In this document: one piece after another, positions 52,301-63,936 of the stretch
How positions within the stretch are numbered: position 1 is the first letter of the stretch
Layout: each line of letters starts with the position of its first letter
Assembly (NCBI GenBank): GCA_018881555.1
Contig: JACAXG010000025.1
Location: forward strand, 1,143,446 to 1,207,445
Length of the DNA: 64,000 nucleotides
Source of the DNA: Amblyornis subalaris
Lineage: Eukaryota; Chordata; Aves; Passeriformes; Ptilonorhynchidae
Direction: 5' to 3'
Notes under the pieces: model-generated
What the model was told of the DNA's origin: nothing
Database searches by the model: none
What the model saw: the letters and a program-made list of their open reading frames with translations, nothing else
Program-made: the position numbers and the translations under genes

Positions 52301-53475
52301 TATCTGATTTTCTAAATATAATTGTTTTTAATTAGCAGGAGAATAAGGAATAAGTAGAAGTAACTGGTGGAAAAAGGGTATAAGATTTCCTGAACATGAA
52401 TATTACCCAAATGGGTAATAACTGAAGGTTGTCACCATCTGATGTTTGTTCACTGGGCTATGTAAAATGAAGTGGTGATCTGAGTCCCATAGGATTTGGA
52501 GATCATTTGCAGCACAGAAGGCAATAATTAGCATCATTGCTGGCAGTTCCAAACATTGAATAGGGACAAAATATAACTTACCTTCTTATCCTTAAAGGTA
52601 TTGTTCCTTCATGTCAGAGTTCAGTCAGACTGAAGAAGCAGCCAAAGGAAATTTATTTTATCTGGTGCTCACACGATGCTTGCTCTTTGCAACAAAGCAA
52701 ACATTTCAGCTTCCAGAGCCAGCAAATTAAGCAGTGCTTACAAACATAATCCTTCCAAAGAAAATTGAAATCCAACTTAGATAACACCAGCAGATAACAA
52801 ATCCATACTTTTAAAAGAATAATAACAAGCTTTAGGCATTGACAAAGGTAGTAGCAGAGCAAAAGGCAATGCTCCTGTGGTATCCTTCTTTGTCACACCT
52901 TTAGCTGAACTGGAACTATAGCCTCAGTGAAATTTGTGTGTGCGTGAAAGTTTTCCACACCACAAAACTCAATGTGGAGATAGTTGTCAAGGACACTAAC
53001 AGATTTTTCTCTAACTTTTTTTTATTTCTGGTTGCCTACATTTTCTAATGAGAGTAGGCTCTTTTGTAAGGAATTTATGACAATAATAAATTTACTTTGG
53101 AGAAAAACTCTACGTCACTGCAAGAAAAGTCATTCACTCGCCATGAGGAGGCTGGCAAGGTTATCATGTGGTGGATAAATGAATATGATGACATGCTTAA
53201 TTATGCAGATTTTATGGATATATGATATGCCACTTAATGGTTGCTACAGAGGACAAGAATCAACCTACTGTGCAAAATTGTCAATGAATTTATTTGACCT
53301 GGCAGACACCACGAACTTCACAAAAATTTAGTTTGCCAAAACACCAAGTAATTGAAGCTTTATCATCAAAATGACAATGAAGTACTTTTTAAGTTTGTCC
53401 TGTATTTGCTATGTTTACTGGAAGTTGGAATAAATACATTGTCTGATTACTGATGTGGTATATTTCTTATTCTAG

Positions 53476-53901
53476 GTTCTATCCTTAGGGGCTGATGTTC
53501 TACCAGAATATAAACTCCAGACACCTCGCATCAACAAGTTTACTATATTGCACTATAGTCCTTTCAAAGCCGTCTGGGACTGGCTCATCTTGTTGCTGGT
53601 CATATACACCGCCATATTCACCCCCTACTCTGCTGCCTTCCTTCTGAATGACAGTGAGGATCGGAAGAGGAGAGAGTGTGGATATTCCTGCAGCCCACTG
53701 AATGTTGTAGATTTAATTGTGGATATTATGTTTATCATTGACATTCTAATAAACTTCAGAACAACATATGTAAACCAGAATGAAGAAGTGGTAAGTGACC
53801 CAGCAAAAATAGCAATTCACTACTTCAAAGGCTGGTTCCTAATTGACATGGTTGCTGCAATACCTTTTGACCTGCTGATTTTTGGCTCTGGCTCTGAAGA
53901 G
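53476..53901 (+). CDS. KCNH7: KCNH7 exon 7: S1, S2 and S3 of the voltage sensor
   Basis: The exon is 426 nt, exactly 142 codons, phase 0 at both ends, between AG at 53474-53475 and GTAAGC from 53902. It opens with [21 protein letters not shown]1 is about codons 34-57 ([20 protein letters not shown]), S2 about 76-97 ([18 protein letters not shown]), and S3 about 115-137 ([20 protein letters not shown]). Acidic residues in S2 and S3 (VVDLIVD, LID) are the usual partners of the S4 charges. The S1-S2 extracellular loop is [18 protein letters not shown]. It contains an N-D-S glycosylation sequon (53647-53655) that human ERG3, as I recall it (NDREEQ), lacks. Elsewhere it is nearly identical to human. 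It ends GSGSEE, continuing as TTTLIG. Confidence 0.98.
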
Positions 53902-56900
53902 GTAAGCTTAAATTAATAAGAAATCTTAAATCTTAATTTTTTACTTTATTATTGTATTCTGTATATCCTAAAGTATTTTTTGCTTGCCATTTAATAGTCT
54001 GCTGAGTATTTCCATCCCATCTTTTAAAGTTAAACTAAAATTAATTCTTCCTTATGGAATAATGTACAATATTAGCTTTCATTGACAAGACAAAACATTG
54101 AATCATTCAGCTAGTATTTTTCAGTTATACCTTATTTGATACTGTCTTTAGAAATAATGAAATAAATATATAGTGTTTGAAGGACTTGTGCAAATGCTTT
54201 TATATAAGAACTGCTGCTTTGATTTGCTGCTTACTTTGTAAAAATTGCTTATGATCCNTATAAGTGCTGTGTTGGCAGTACAGCATTAAAATAAATTTTC
54301 TCTGTTCAAAATCTTTAGATCAGATGTTTACTTAGCAGAAAACACATTAGTTGTAGTGTAAACTATATTAGTTATCAAAAAGATTTGGCTGTTGTCTATT
54401 TTATCAAGAATATGGACTATAAAAGGAAGGAAAAAAAGATTACTTGGTGTTAGCCTTGCTAGACATGATCTATGTCCTCACCCTATCTAGACAATAGAGC
54501 AAAAAACTGTTCAATATAAGCATCCAAAAATGGCCCAAAGGTATATAAAACATATCCTGTATTCTGGATTCCTGACCCAGTTCTGCCTCCTTCCAAACAA
54601 TTTTATTAAATTTAAGAAGGGCTAAAATAATAACATTTTTGATGAAAAGTGAACCGACAAGTAGAGAATTGGGTTTGACTCTTCTGTGATGCACAGAATG
54701 CAGCAGTTTTTTTAAAAAGCAGCAAACCACGCAAAAGGTAAATGAGAAGTCTAGAGAAACATGAGGAAAGCAATAAGGAGAGAGTAATATAAAGGACAGA
54801 GGGAACATGTCGATAGCTCTCTTACCAGAAGAGAACTTTTCTATTCAGAAGGTGACTAAAAATCTCAGAGATTTAAGAGAAAATTTTATCACCTTTTTCG
54901 TTTGTTGTCTGTGGCAGGTCTCAATCTTTCTATGGATTTTTTTTTTCTGTGGTTTTGAAAGCACATGCACATGAAAGACAAACATTTTCATAATGGCATT
55001 ACTTCCAACTCGGACTAGAACATTCCGCTTTGGGCATGGTTTGCATCCCTTTCTGATCACTGAGCACTTATAATTTCCAAAAATTATTTTCAGTGATTAG
55101 AAGTGTAGAACATTAAGAATTACAACAGGGACCAATTCCAAAGTTCATTGAAGGAATTGTCTTTGGATTTGCCCCTGAACATCATTCTTCCACCTCTCCC
55201 TTGTTACAGATGTGCTTAAGGGTAAAGCACCAGGTGCTAATGTCATGTTAAAGGGATAACTTTAACATAAGAGAATGTTACAGATTAGTAATGAACCAGT
55301 GCATTCTTGAAGATAAGTAGACAAATAAAAAAATGTGGAACTTGAAACAGAAATTATTGGACCATGTAATGACTTTTTCAGTATTGCAGATATAAGTAAA
55401 TTGATTCTTTATTCCCTCAAAACCTAGTAACTGAACAGTTTCACTACCTGGAAAAACTGGTTTGTTTATCTAAGCAGAAATGATGCTATATAGATTATGT
55501 CTCATTCACCATGCCATCATGGCTTCTCTCTCTCATTCATGGTATTGAATATGTCAATCACTTTTTCTAAGCTGTTACTTGCTGCAGTTTTTCTTCCTAC
55601 ATTGCTAACTATAATATTTCCCAATGATACCTTTTTGATAGTTTAGCAGGAGGAAGCAAATGTGAAACTGTCAGAATGGAGCATTTTTCATTTAATAGAA
55701 TTTTTTCTGTCATAAGGGTTATCTTTTTTATGAAATAGCTCTTTTTTGTTATCTAGAGATTCTTCAAGTAAGATCCCCCATGAAAAATTGTATTGAATAG
55801 TCTTTNTATTAAACAACATAAGCTCTAAAGAGAGCTCCATGTGTGCTCATCCAGCTTTAAAACACCTTGATATCAAAAAGAACCTTGAAAGGACAGAAGA
55901 TAATCCAAATACCACATACAGCACTATCTGAATGCTTCTATTTGAGCTGCACTTTTTCAACCACAGGAAAGCAACAGAGTTAGACCGTTAACTTTCCAAT
56001 TTCTAAAATAGGGAAATACTGTAATTTTAAATTATTTTTTCTGGTTAAGCAGATGCAACACAAAATGATTATGTTTGGTAGTAAATAATTCTCTCTTTTG
56101 TGTGTGTGTGTTGTAAAAGTTAAGTGGCATCCTTGATACTTGGGAAGATAATAATTAGTAGATAGACTTTTTACTTTCAATTCTTTTGGTAGTTTGTTTT
56201 TAATCGTTCTGCTCAGATGATGAGCCTGAGTTGGACTTTAAACAAATAATAGTTGCAGTAGCTCAGCTCCAAGTGGAATCCTACTTAAGATTACGAGGTA
56301 TTTTAGATGTATGCATTTAAAATAATGTGTGTTTTAATATACGGATTAACTTTTCACTTCAAAAACTGGTAAGTTGTAAAGAAAATTCGGATTGATATAC
56401 AGATAACTAGAGTTTCTTTCCTTTCATCTAGAACCTACAGCAGTGAAATATACAAAAGAAATTATGGTAACAGCTTCAGCAAGCAAATTTTCATATTTAT
56501 AGGGGTTTCTAATTGAGGACAGAGGGAACACTTTCCTGGAATATGCAGAAAAACATGAAGGCTTTTGCTTTTGTCGTTTTTCAAAATAATAGTGATCAGA
56601 ACTATTTTAAAGAACATAATTAAAAATCCTATCAACAGGAAAAATGCTGCTTTAGAAAATAAAAATAAATCCATCATTATGTATATATCCAGCATACTCA
56701 CAAAATGTAAGAGTGAATATGTCTTCTAGTTGTAGCAAAAAATAAGGAAAGTAGAGGCGGTTTGGCTAAAATGAAGACACACAAATCAAAGTACTCTTGT
56801 TCCTTTAATTTTGACATCTTCACTCCATTACACAGTGTATCTGTTAAAGCAAACTGAAAAGAATCCCACATTTCTACATTTGCGGTTGAACCTCATCCTC

Positions 56901-58192
56901 CTGACTGCATCTCCACTGACAGAATCAGTACTCTTCCCCTTTTCAAATTAAAATATATTTGAAAATTAAGCTCAGAAAAATCTCAGGAGAAGAGTAATAT
57001 AATTTTCTGTGCTCAGACTAGCAATTTATTTGGAAAACATACTCCAATGAATTTCAAGTATTTTACACTGAAGACTGCTTCTCTAATCATAGAGCAGTCT
57101 GCCTTTGCATTAGCATCTCTGTGGACTGAGTGCAGTCCAAGATGGTGCAGCATAAGGCCAGAGACTCTGGAAATTATTTAGGTGGATGGCTAATAAGGGA
57201 GAAGCATTTAGTATCAACTTTTTCTTCCCTTTATTGTTTTTCAAGAAGAAGCAAAGAGGAAGCCCAGCACTGCTTGAGTAAGCAGTTACTTGTAGGACCA
57301 TTTTGGTGGTCTTTTATCAAAGGTAGCTGAAGTATGAGTCTATAAAGAAGAAATTTTGGTTAGTTGAAATCTTTTTGTTTAATTGCTGTGTGTAGTTACA
57401 TTTTCAGTATCATTATGCATTCAGCATAAAGATCAACAGTGACACAGTGCTCATGAGAGACTGTTAAGGTAATGGGGTATAGATTGAAAGGCCATATTAT
57501 GGTATGTATTTGAAAATTTTTTCAAGAGAGATAAAAGAATTAATTGTGACTGTGGCTATAGGACTCATATTCAGTAGTTTTATTTACAGGCTGCAAAAAA
57601 GATAGAAGGTTGATGACAGTTTTAACATAAAATGTGTGAGGAAATTATTAAGAAACTGAGGACCTCACAATGCCAAGAAACAGGAAAGGACCCTATTGCA
57701 AAATAAGTAGGGTTTAAACAAGTGCACACTGGAAGACAGTTTGAGTTACTCATACAACCAGAGTGCTATTTGTGTTAAAAAAGAGACAGTTAAAAGATGA
57801 CATATTAGTTTTACACCTTAACTATAATAGATTATATGAAGAAAGGGAAAAAAAACCAGAACTCAAAAATCTAGAGGAGACCTAAGGATCTGGATATCAG
57901 TATGTTGCAAATGGCTTTTGTACAGGCAGAATATGATTTATCCAGATAATTAATTAGTTGATACAATCTCCCTATTCCAGTCTGATGCAATAAGCTTCTG
58001 AATTACAGCTTCTGCAATCAGATAGACTGATGCCCTCCTTTTTCAAATCATGGTGTAATCAACTGCTGTCCATTAAAAGAACGCCCTGCTATAGTCATTT
58101 CAGCATCAGGGCTTGAGAAATTGAGGGTGTAAGCTGTATTCACTGTTAAAAATGAAAAGTAATCAGAGGTAAGAACACCCCCTTGGAGTATT

Positions 58193-59157
58193 ATAAGAAT
58201 TTGGATGAGAAATTGGCTGGATATACGCAGGCAGAGAGTTGTAGCTGATGGCTCTTTGTCCAGGTGGAGGCTGGTGATGAGTGGTGCCCCTCAGGGCTCT
58301 GTCTTGGGACTGGTGCTCTTTAATACCTTTATCAATGACACAGACAGTGAGACCGAGGGCACCCTCAGCAAGTTTGCAGATGACACCAGCTGAGTTGACA
58401 CAAAAGATGGAAGAGATGCCATCCAGAGAGGCCTGGACAAATTCGAGAAGAGGGCCCATGAGAACCTCATGAGGTTCAACAAATCCAGGTGCAAGGTGCT
58501 GCACTTGGGTCTGGGCAACATGAATACATACTGGGAGAAGAATTCACTGAGAGCAGCCCTGCAGAGAAGGACGTGGGGCTTCTGGCAGACAAAAAGCTGG
58601 ACATGAGCCAACAGTGAGCACTCATAGCCCAGAAGGCCAACTGCATTCTGGGCTGCATCCAAAGAGCAGGTCAAGAGAGGTGATTCTGCTTCTCTAACTC
58701 TACCCTTGTGAGAGCCCACCTGGAGCCCATCCAGCTCTGGAGCCCTCTGTACAGGAAAGACACGGACCTATTAGACCGGGTTCAGAGGAGGCCACAAAGG
58801 TGATCAGATGGATGGAACAGCTCTTCTATGAAAACAGGCTGAGAGAGTTAGGGCTGTTCAGCCTGGAGAAGAGAAGGCTNCAAGGAGACTTCGTTGTTTT
58901 CCACTTCCTAAAGGGGGCAATGGGTAGAGATGGGGGAAAATTTTTCAGCAGATTTTTTTCAGCAAATTTTTTACAATGAGAATGGTGAAACACTAGAACA
59001 GGTTGCCCAGAGAGGTGGCGGGTATTTCATCCCTGGGAACATTCAAGGCCAGGCTGGATGGGGCTCTGAGCAACCTGATCTAGTCCATGTGCCTTGCCAG
59101 GGGGTTGGACTAGATGACCTTTAAAGGTCCCTTCAATCCAAACTATTCTATGTTTCT
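58193..59157 (+). mobile_element. CR1 LINE, 5'-truncated, with reverse-transcriptase remnant
   Basis: This is a sense-orientation CR1 non-LTR retrotransposon copy of about 965 bp, covering the last part of the pol ORF and the 3' end. At 58281-58390 the frame encodes [20 protein letters not shown] and then LSKFADDTS. That is the reverse-transcriptase palm with its FADD catalytic motif at 58373-58384. One base is missing right after it (the consensus ACCAAGCTGAG reads ACCAGCTGAG), creating a stop. Further frameshifts follow, and an internal segment is deleted near 58930. The tail reads GGTTGGACTAGATGACCTTT and ends in ACTATTCTATG. The endonuclease and the start of RT are absent. The copy is dead but well preserved. 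Confidence 0.94.
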
Positions 59158-59293
59158 ACTTAGCTAATGGAAAGAACCATGTTGGAGTGAAGGAACCATT
59201 GCAGGCATGATCAAATCAATCAAAAGGTATTTTAAAAGGCCAAATAGTGGAATAACTAAATGAGACAAAAATATCAAAATTACATTGACTATA

Positions 59294-60361
59294 TGTCGTN
59301 GTTTGGCACTGGCCAAATACCAGGCACCCACAAAAGGCCTGCTCACTCACTCTCCTCTGCTCTGCAACTGGTCAGAGGAGAATTAACAAAGGGTTAATGA
59401 GTGGAGATAAGCACTGGGAAAAAACNCTTCAAGGGCAAAACAGGCTTTACTCAATGATATAAAGTGAATTTATTACTAGCAAGATCAGAGTAAAAGAATG
59501 AGAAGTAAAATAAGCCCTTAAAGACACCCTTTTCTCCCCCTAACCCCTCCCTCCTTCCCACCAATGGTGCAGGGAGATGGGGTGAGGGTTTTGGTCAGTT
59601 CATCACCCAGGATTTTCTTTCCACTGCTCAGGGAGAGGAGTCTTTTCCCTGCTGCACCGTGGGGTCTCTCCCACGGGAGACAGTTCTCCACGAACTTCCC
59701 CAGCATGGGTCCACTCTCACGAGCAGCAACACTCCCAAAACTGCTGCAGCGTGAGTCCATCCCACGGGCAGACAGTCCTCCCAAAACTGCTGCGGCGTGG
59801 GTCACTCTGCCACGGGGTGCAGTCCTCCAATGACAGCTGCTCCAGCCTGGAAGCAAGGCCTTTCCATGGGACTTCCTGTGGATCACAGCGTCCTGGTATC
59901 CACCTACTCCGGCGTGGGCACCTCCCCCACGGACTGCGGGTGGATCTCTGCATCCGCCGTGGGCCCCCATGGGCTGCAGGGGGACAACTGCCTCACCATG
60001 GTCCTCACCACGGGCTGCAGGGACATCTCAGCTCCGGCGCCTGGAGCACCTCCTCCCCCTCCTTCTGCACTGACCCTGGTGCCTCCATTGTTGTTCCCCT
60101 CATATTCTCACTCCTACTCCTCTCTAGTTAGAAAATTACAGCTGTGCCACAAACTTTGTTATGATTTCTTCTTAAATATGTTATCACAGAGGCATTACCA
60201 TCATCTCTAATTGGCCCAGCCTTGGCCAGCAGCACGTCCATCATCAGAGCCATCAGGGATTGGCTCTGCTGGACATGGTGGAAGCTTCTAGGAGCTTCTC
60301 ACAGAAGCCACCTCTGTGGCCCCCCCGCTACCAAAAAACCAGGCCCTGCAAAACCAACACA
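59294..60361 (-). mobile_element. Solo LTR of an avian endogenous retrovirus, about 1.07 kb
   Basis: The stretch starts TGTCGT..GTTTGGCACTGG and ends GCAAAACCAACACA, so it has the TG...CA ends expected of an LTR. The wording matches a common avian LTR from memory. Promoter signals are on the - strand: a TATTTAAG box at 60171-60178 and an AATAAA polyadenylation signal at 59469-59474. The element therefore faces against KCNH7. The middle (about 59640-60040) is GC-rich and made of degenerate tandem units (CCCAAAACTGCTGC recurs 46 bp apart near 59734 and 59780). No internal retroviral genes are present, so it is a solo LTR. Open frames inside it are by-products of GC-rich sequence. Target-site duplications were not found. 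Confidence 0.85.
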
Positions 60362-60851
60362 CTGTACTAGTTAGATTTGCAGATTTGAGTGTATAAATAA
60401 TGCAATGGAGAAATCTAAGTTGCTAATTTTTACTTTTCCCTATAATTTTTTTCTTTGCAATGAAAAATTAAATTTTGGGAAGTAGAATGTCTGTTTTAGC
60501 AGAATCTATTTAAAATAGATTTAACAGATAGATTTAATAGATTATCTATTAAAGACCTTTATCTTTTTAATAAATCCTACCAACTTAGAAAGACTTCTTC
60601 AATGTATTGGAGAGATTTTAGATTCTGAAAGTACTTAAATATGTGCTATGGCTCTAATGAATTCCAGTTTAGACAAACAGGAAGTCTAAGTGCTGATTAT
60701 GTAAGTGCTAAATAAAATACTGCTTGCACTGAATATACTATAATGGGGGAAAATGATCCTCTACCCATCTTCTACCAATCCAAACTCGTAGTTTCAGTAG
60801 TTATGAGATTCCTATGTACTTCTGAATCACAGTAAATACTGCTACTGAAAA

Positions 60852-61280
60852 AAGAATTAGGAAAGAATGAAAATGAAAATGAAAATGAAAATGCAAAGGC
60901 AAAGGCAAAAGGAAAGGCAACAAAGAAAAAAAGAAGAGAAAAGAAGTGAAAATAAAATAAAATAAGAAAAGAAAGAAAAGAAAAGAAAANNNNNNNNNNN
61001 NNNNNNNNNNNNNNNNNNNNNNNNNNNNNNNNNNNNNNNNNNNNNNNNNNNNNNNNNNNNNNNNNNNNNNNNNNNNNNNNNNNNNNNNNNNNNNNNNNNN
61101 NNNNNNNNNNNNNNNNNNNNNNNNNNNNNNNNNNNNNNNNNNNNNNNNNNNNNNNNNNNNNNNNNNNNNNNNNNNNNNNNNNNNNNNNNNNNNNNGAAAA
61201 GAAAAGAAAAGAAAAGAAAAGAAAAGAAAAGAAAAGAAAAGAAAAGAAAAGAAAAGAAAAGAGAGAAAAGAAAAGAAAAG
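60852..61280. repeat. (GAAAA)n / purine-tract simple repeat
   Basis: The + strand is almost pure purine. It begins with GAAAAT hexamers (about 60868-60892), passes through GGCAAA units, and becomes GAAAA pentamers on both sides of the assembly gap. Unit drift along the tract suggests slippage from an A-rich seed. The opposite strand gives spurious Phe/Ser-rich open frames. Confidence 0.95.
60990..61195. other. Assembly gap (206 N)
   Basis: A run of 206 Ns sits inside the (GAAAA)n tract. Both edges are the same pentamer repeat, so the missing bases are probably more of it; the true length is unknown. Confidence 0.97.
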
Positions 61281-63536
61281 GTCCTGACAATCCAACAACT
61301 CTTGAACTTGTAGTCCAGCAGATAAGTACAGTGAAAACAGAGCGGCAAGCAATCCAGAGAAGAGAGCAGCGTCTATCAGATTGTTATTTGCAGACATTAC
61401 TTGTTGGCACCATATAGGGTAACGTGGGTAACTGATAAAGTAGGACCTCTGCCTCTTTGGGTGTTGTGCTGATCGAAGTATTCCAGCACACCAACAACAT
61501 TACATTGCACGAGACATAGTTCTGAAACCAAGAACTTCTGCCCCTGGCCAAGCGACACATGGGAGGTGTACTGTTACTATGTGAAGGCTATGCTGAGAAC
61601 TGGACAGCATGTAAGGCATATCAAAACTTGTGGACCATGCTTTTCACATCTACCACCAGCTATATTTTAGTGTTAAAGCCTCTCTACTGTGTTAAAGAAA
61701 ATTAAAATTCAGGATGAGTTTATTGATGCTTTGAAGCATATCTAGTCTCATTCATGCTGATTTTACCCTTGAAAAGATTAAATTTTCTTGTATTATACAC
61801 CTTCCACATACTCCAGAGCTCACACTGATGTATCTAAGTATAGGATTGACACTGAGGATGAATAATATTAGCAAGTTTTATCTTAAGAATGGGGTGGAAC
61901 ACTGTTGACACATTGTGGATTCATCTGATCTATTTAAGGGGCACTGTAAGAATATGCAGCCTCTTGCATGACGTAAAGATATGACTACAGCTGTAACAGA
62001 ATGGTTCCAACAGTCCACTAAGAACAAGTCTTAGCTTTTCTTAAGGAATCTTAAATATTTAAGTCTGATCTACCTTACAAAAAAAAATTTACCTAATCAC
62101 AATATTTATATGCTTCTGAATCTCAGCCTAGGTGTAGCATTTTGAAGGATATGGTCTTTCAGACTATTGAGGTCACCAACCTTCTTTATGTGGTAATCAG
62201 AAATTCACCCTGAAATTATTCTTTGGGATGTTGAATTGAACCAAGGTGTGTTACCCTACACTATCCTCTTCCTCAATTACTCAGAAAATATGAAGAATGT
62301 ATTGAGTTGTCCACTGAGAAATGCAGCCAAGAAAGACTCTTATTTTGTTCCAAGAGCTTTAGTGGTTTACTCAGAAACATGGTAAATGCAAGGATTTAAT
62401 AAAACATAAAAACTAGTGTAGTAGTTGTTGCAAGAATGCTTTAATGTGATGCATACTACTGTCAGAGTGGTTTGTGAGGCTTGGAAAAATTTTCCCGTTT
62501 AGTGGCATGTAATATACATGCATGTTAAAAAAAAAGTAAGAAAAAACTTAATAAAAATGTATTAAGTCTTGGCATTTACTGAGTACTTTAATATATGTTC
62601 AGATTGAATGCAAGGAAAAGGTAGCTGAGTTGTTTTTTTAAATCGAGTTGTTCCTATTTACAGTATTGTCTGTCTCTTTTACAAGGAATTAAAAAGTATG
62701 AAAATTATTTACTAATTGAAACTTGCAAACTTCTATTAATAACCTTTAGATTCCTTTAAAAAGATCAGCATCTCAAAGAGGCTGCAACGAATAATAGCGC
62801 AGGTCTGCACTACAAATCTTGGAGTATATTCCTGCTTTATATCTGCTCCAATTTATTTTTTTGATGATATAGTACATTTATTACTGGCTCTTGCCACTAC
62901 ACCTGCAACATGCAAAAGGATTGATCTGGACTAAATTTTCCATGATTTTCTGTTCTCAGTGCTTCATCTTCTTTTACCTGTATGAGTGTTCTTACCATTG
63001 CAAACATGAAAAATCTTGTAGATATACTCTTTGCGACATTTCTGCCTTAGTACTTCTCTCTTCTAGAATATGTGTGCCAGAGCATTGCAAGGTGTTTCTA
63101 AGTTAGGATCAACTACAGTCACACAGCTTTGTTCAAAAATACTTATTACCTATGTGGACAGTCATAAAATTATGAGTAGTTCCAATAATTTACAGACTTT
63201 ATCATTTTGAAAAATCATGAATCTACTGGATCATTTAAGTCCATTATGGTGAAGAGTCCAGATCAAGTAAAATATTCAAAATGAAACAGTATTTAGTAGA
63301 TAATGACAACTTCAATATATCTTAATTTTAAATGTGCATTTCTTATTTTCTTTCCTATTTTTATAATGAAATTGATAGTTTAAAGAAAATTAAATNAAGA
63401 TTACATTAAAATGGGTTTGTCTACTTATTTTGTTGATTCCCCAAAATAATGGAATTTGCAGTGCTTTATTCATGCTTACTATTCATGAGAATACATTTGC
63501 TAACAGAGAAAATCAATTTCTATCTTATTTTTACAG

Positions 63537-63936
63537 ACAACTACATTAATAGGCCTTCTGAAGACAGCTAGACTGCTGCGTTTGGTGAGGGTAGCACGGA
63601 AATTGGACCGATACTCTGAATATGGTGCTGCAGTTCTGATGCTCCTCATGTGCATATTTGCACTAATTGCACACTGGCTTGCCTGCATTTGGTATGCCAT
63701 TGGAAATGTAGAAAGACCTTACTTGGCTCACAAGATTGGCTGGTTGGATTCTTTAGGAGAACAACTAGGAAAGCATTACAATAAGAGTGATGCAAGCTCT
63801 GGACCATCCATCAAGGACAAATATGTTACAGCACTTTATTTTACCTTCAGCAGTCTGACAAGTGTAGGATTTGGAAATGTGTCTCCAAACACCAACTCAG
63901 AGAAAATCTTTTCCATCTGTGTCATGTTGATTGGCT
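63537..63936 (+). CDS. KCNH7: KCNH7 exon 8: S4 sensor, S5, pore loop and start of S6
   Basis: The exon is 400 nt (133 codons plus 1 nt) between AG at 63535-63536 and GTAAGT from 63937. Codons 4-22 form S4: [19 protein letters not shown], with charges at codons 9, 12, 15, 18, 21 and 22. S5 is about codons 31-55 ([20 protein letters not shown]). The long extracellular turret typical of ERG channels follows, including an N-K-S sequon at 63780-63788. Then comes the pore helix ([13 protein letters not shown]) and the selectivity filter SVGFGN from 63861. GFG, rather than GYG, is the ERG signature linked to fast inactivation. It ends [12 protein letters not shown], the start of S6. The drug-binding aromatics of S6 are in the next exon, outside the window. 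The turret differs from human at several sites; the filter and sensor do not. Confidence 0.98.

Larger units (their letters stand above)
34575..53475 (+). other. KCNH7: KCNH7 intron 6 (18.9 kb)
   Basis: This phase-0 intron has a GTAAGG donor and TTCTAG acceptor. It contains four CR1 LINE fragments (near 35455, 36840, 40868 and 48786) and a solo LTR near 43506-44045. A 19-bp tandem duplication with one mismatch sits at 46592-46629, and a short TA repeat near 51252. The unlabelled stretches between these are AT-rich with no gene I can support. In KCNH2 the alternative 1b first exon lies in the equivalent intron; nothing comparable was recognised. Confidence 0.85.
53902..63536 (+). other. KCNH7: KCNH7 intron 7 (9.6 kb)
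   Basis: This phase-0 intron has a GTAAGC donor and a TTTTTACAG acceptor. It holds a run of repeats between 58193 and 61280: a sense CR1, an antisense solo LTR and a purine simple repeat with an assembly gap. 53902-58192 and 61281-63536 are AT-rich with nothing recognised except a short TG repeat at about 56100-56111. Confidence 0.85.

Noticed and set aside
34575..53475. An ERG1b-like alternative first exon in the intron before S1
   Set aside because: KCNH2 has one in the equivalent intron, but I found no short Met-initiated Arg/Ala-rich exon with a matching donor here.
58163..58719. Antisense frames of 113 and 142 codons over the CR1 element
   Set aside because: They are shadows of the sense reverse-transcriptase region.
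59518..60210. Several 80-150-codon frames in the LTR at 59-60 kb, considered as a retroviral gene
   Set aside because: They lie within the LTR itself, on GC-rich tandem units, and show no gag, pol or env motifs.
60772..61397. Long Phe/Ser/Leu frames on the - strand across the gap
   Set aside because: They are translations of the polypyrimidine simple repeat and Ns.
61281..61700. Sequence after the GAAAA tract considered as the 3' part of a retrocopy with a long A-rich tail
   Set aside because: The tract is a simple purine repeat on both sides of the gap, and the flank resembles no coding sequence I know.
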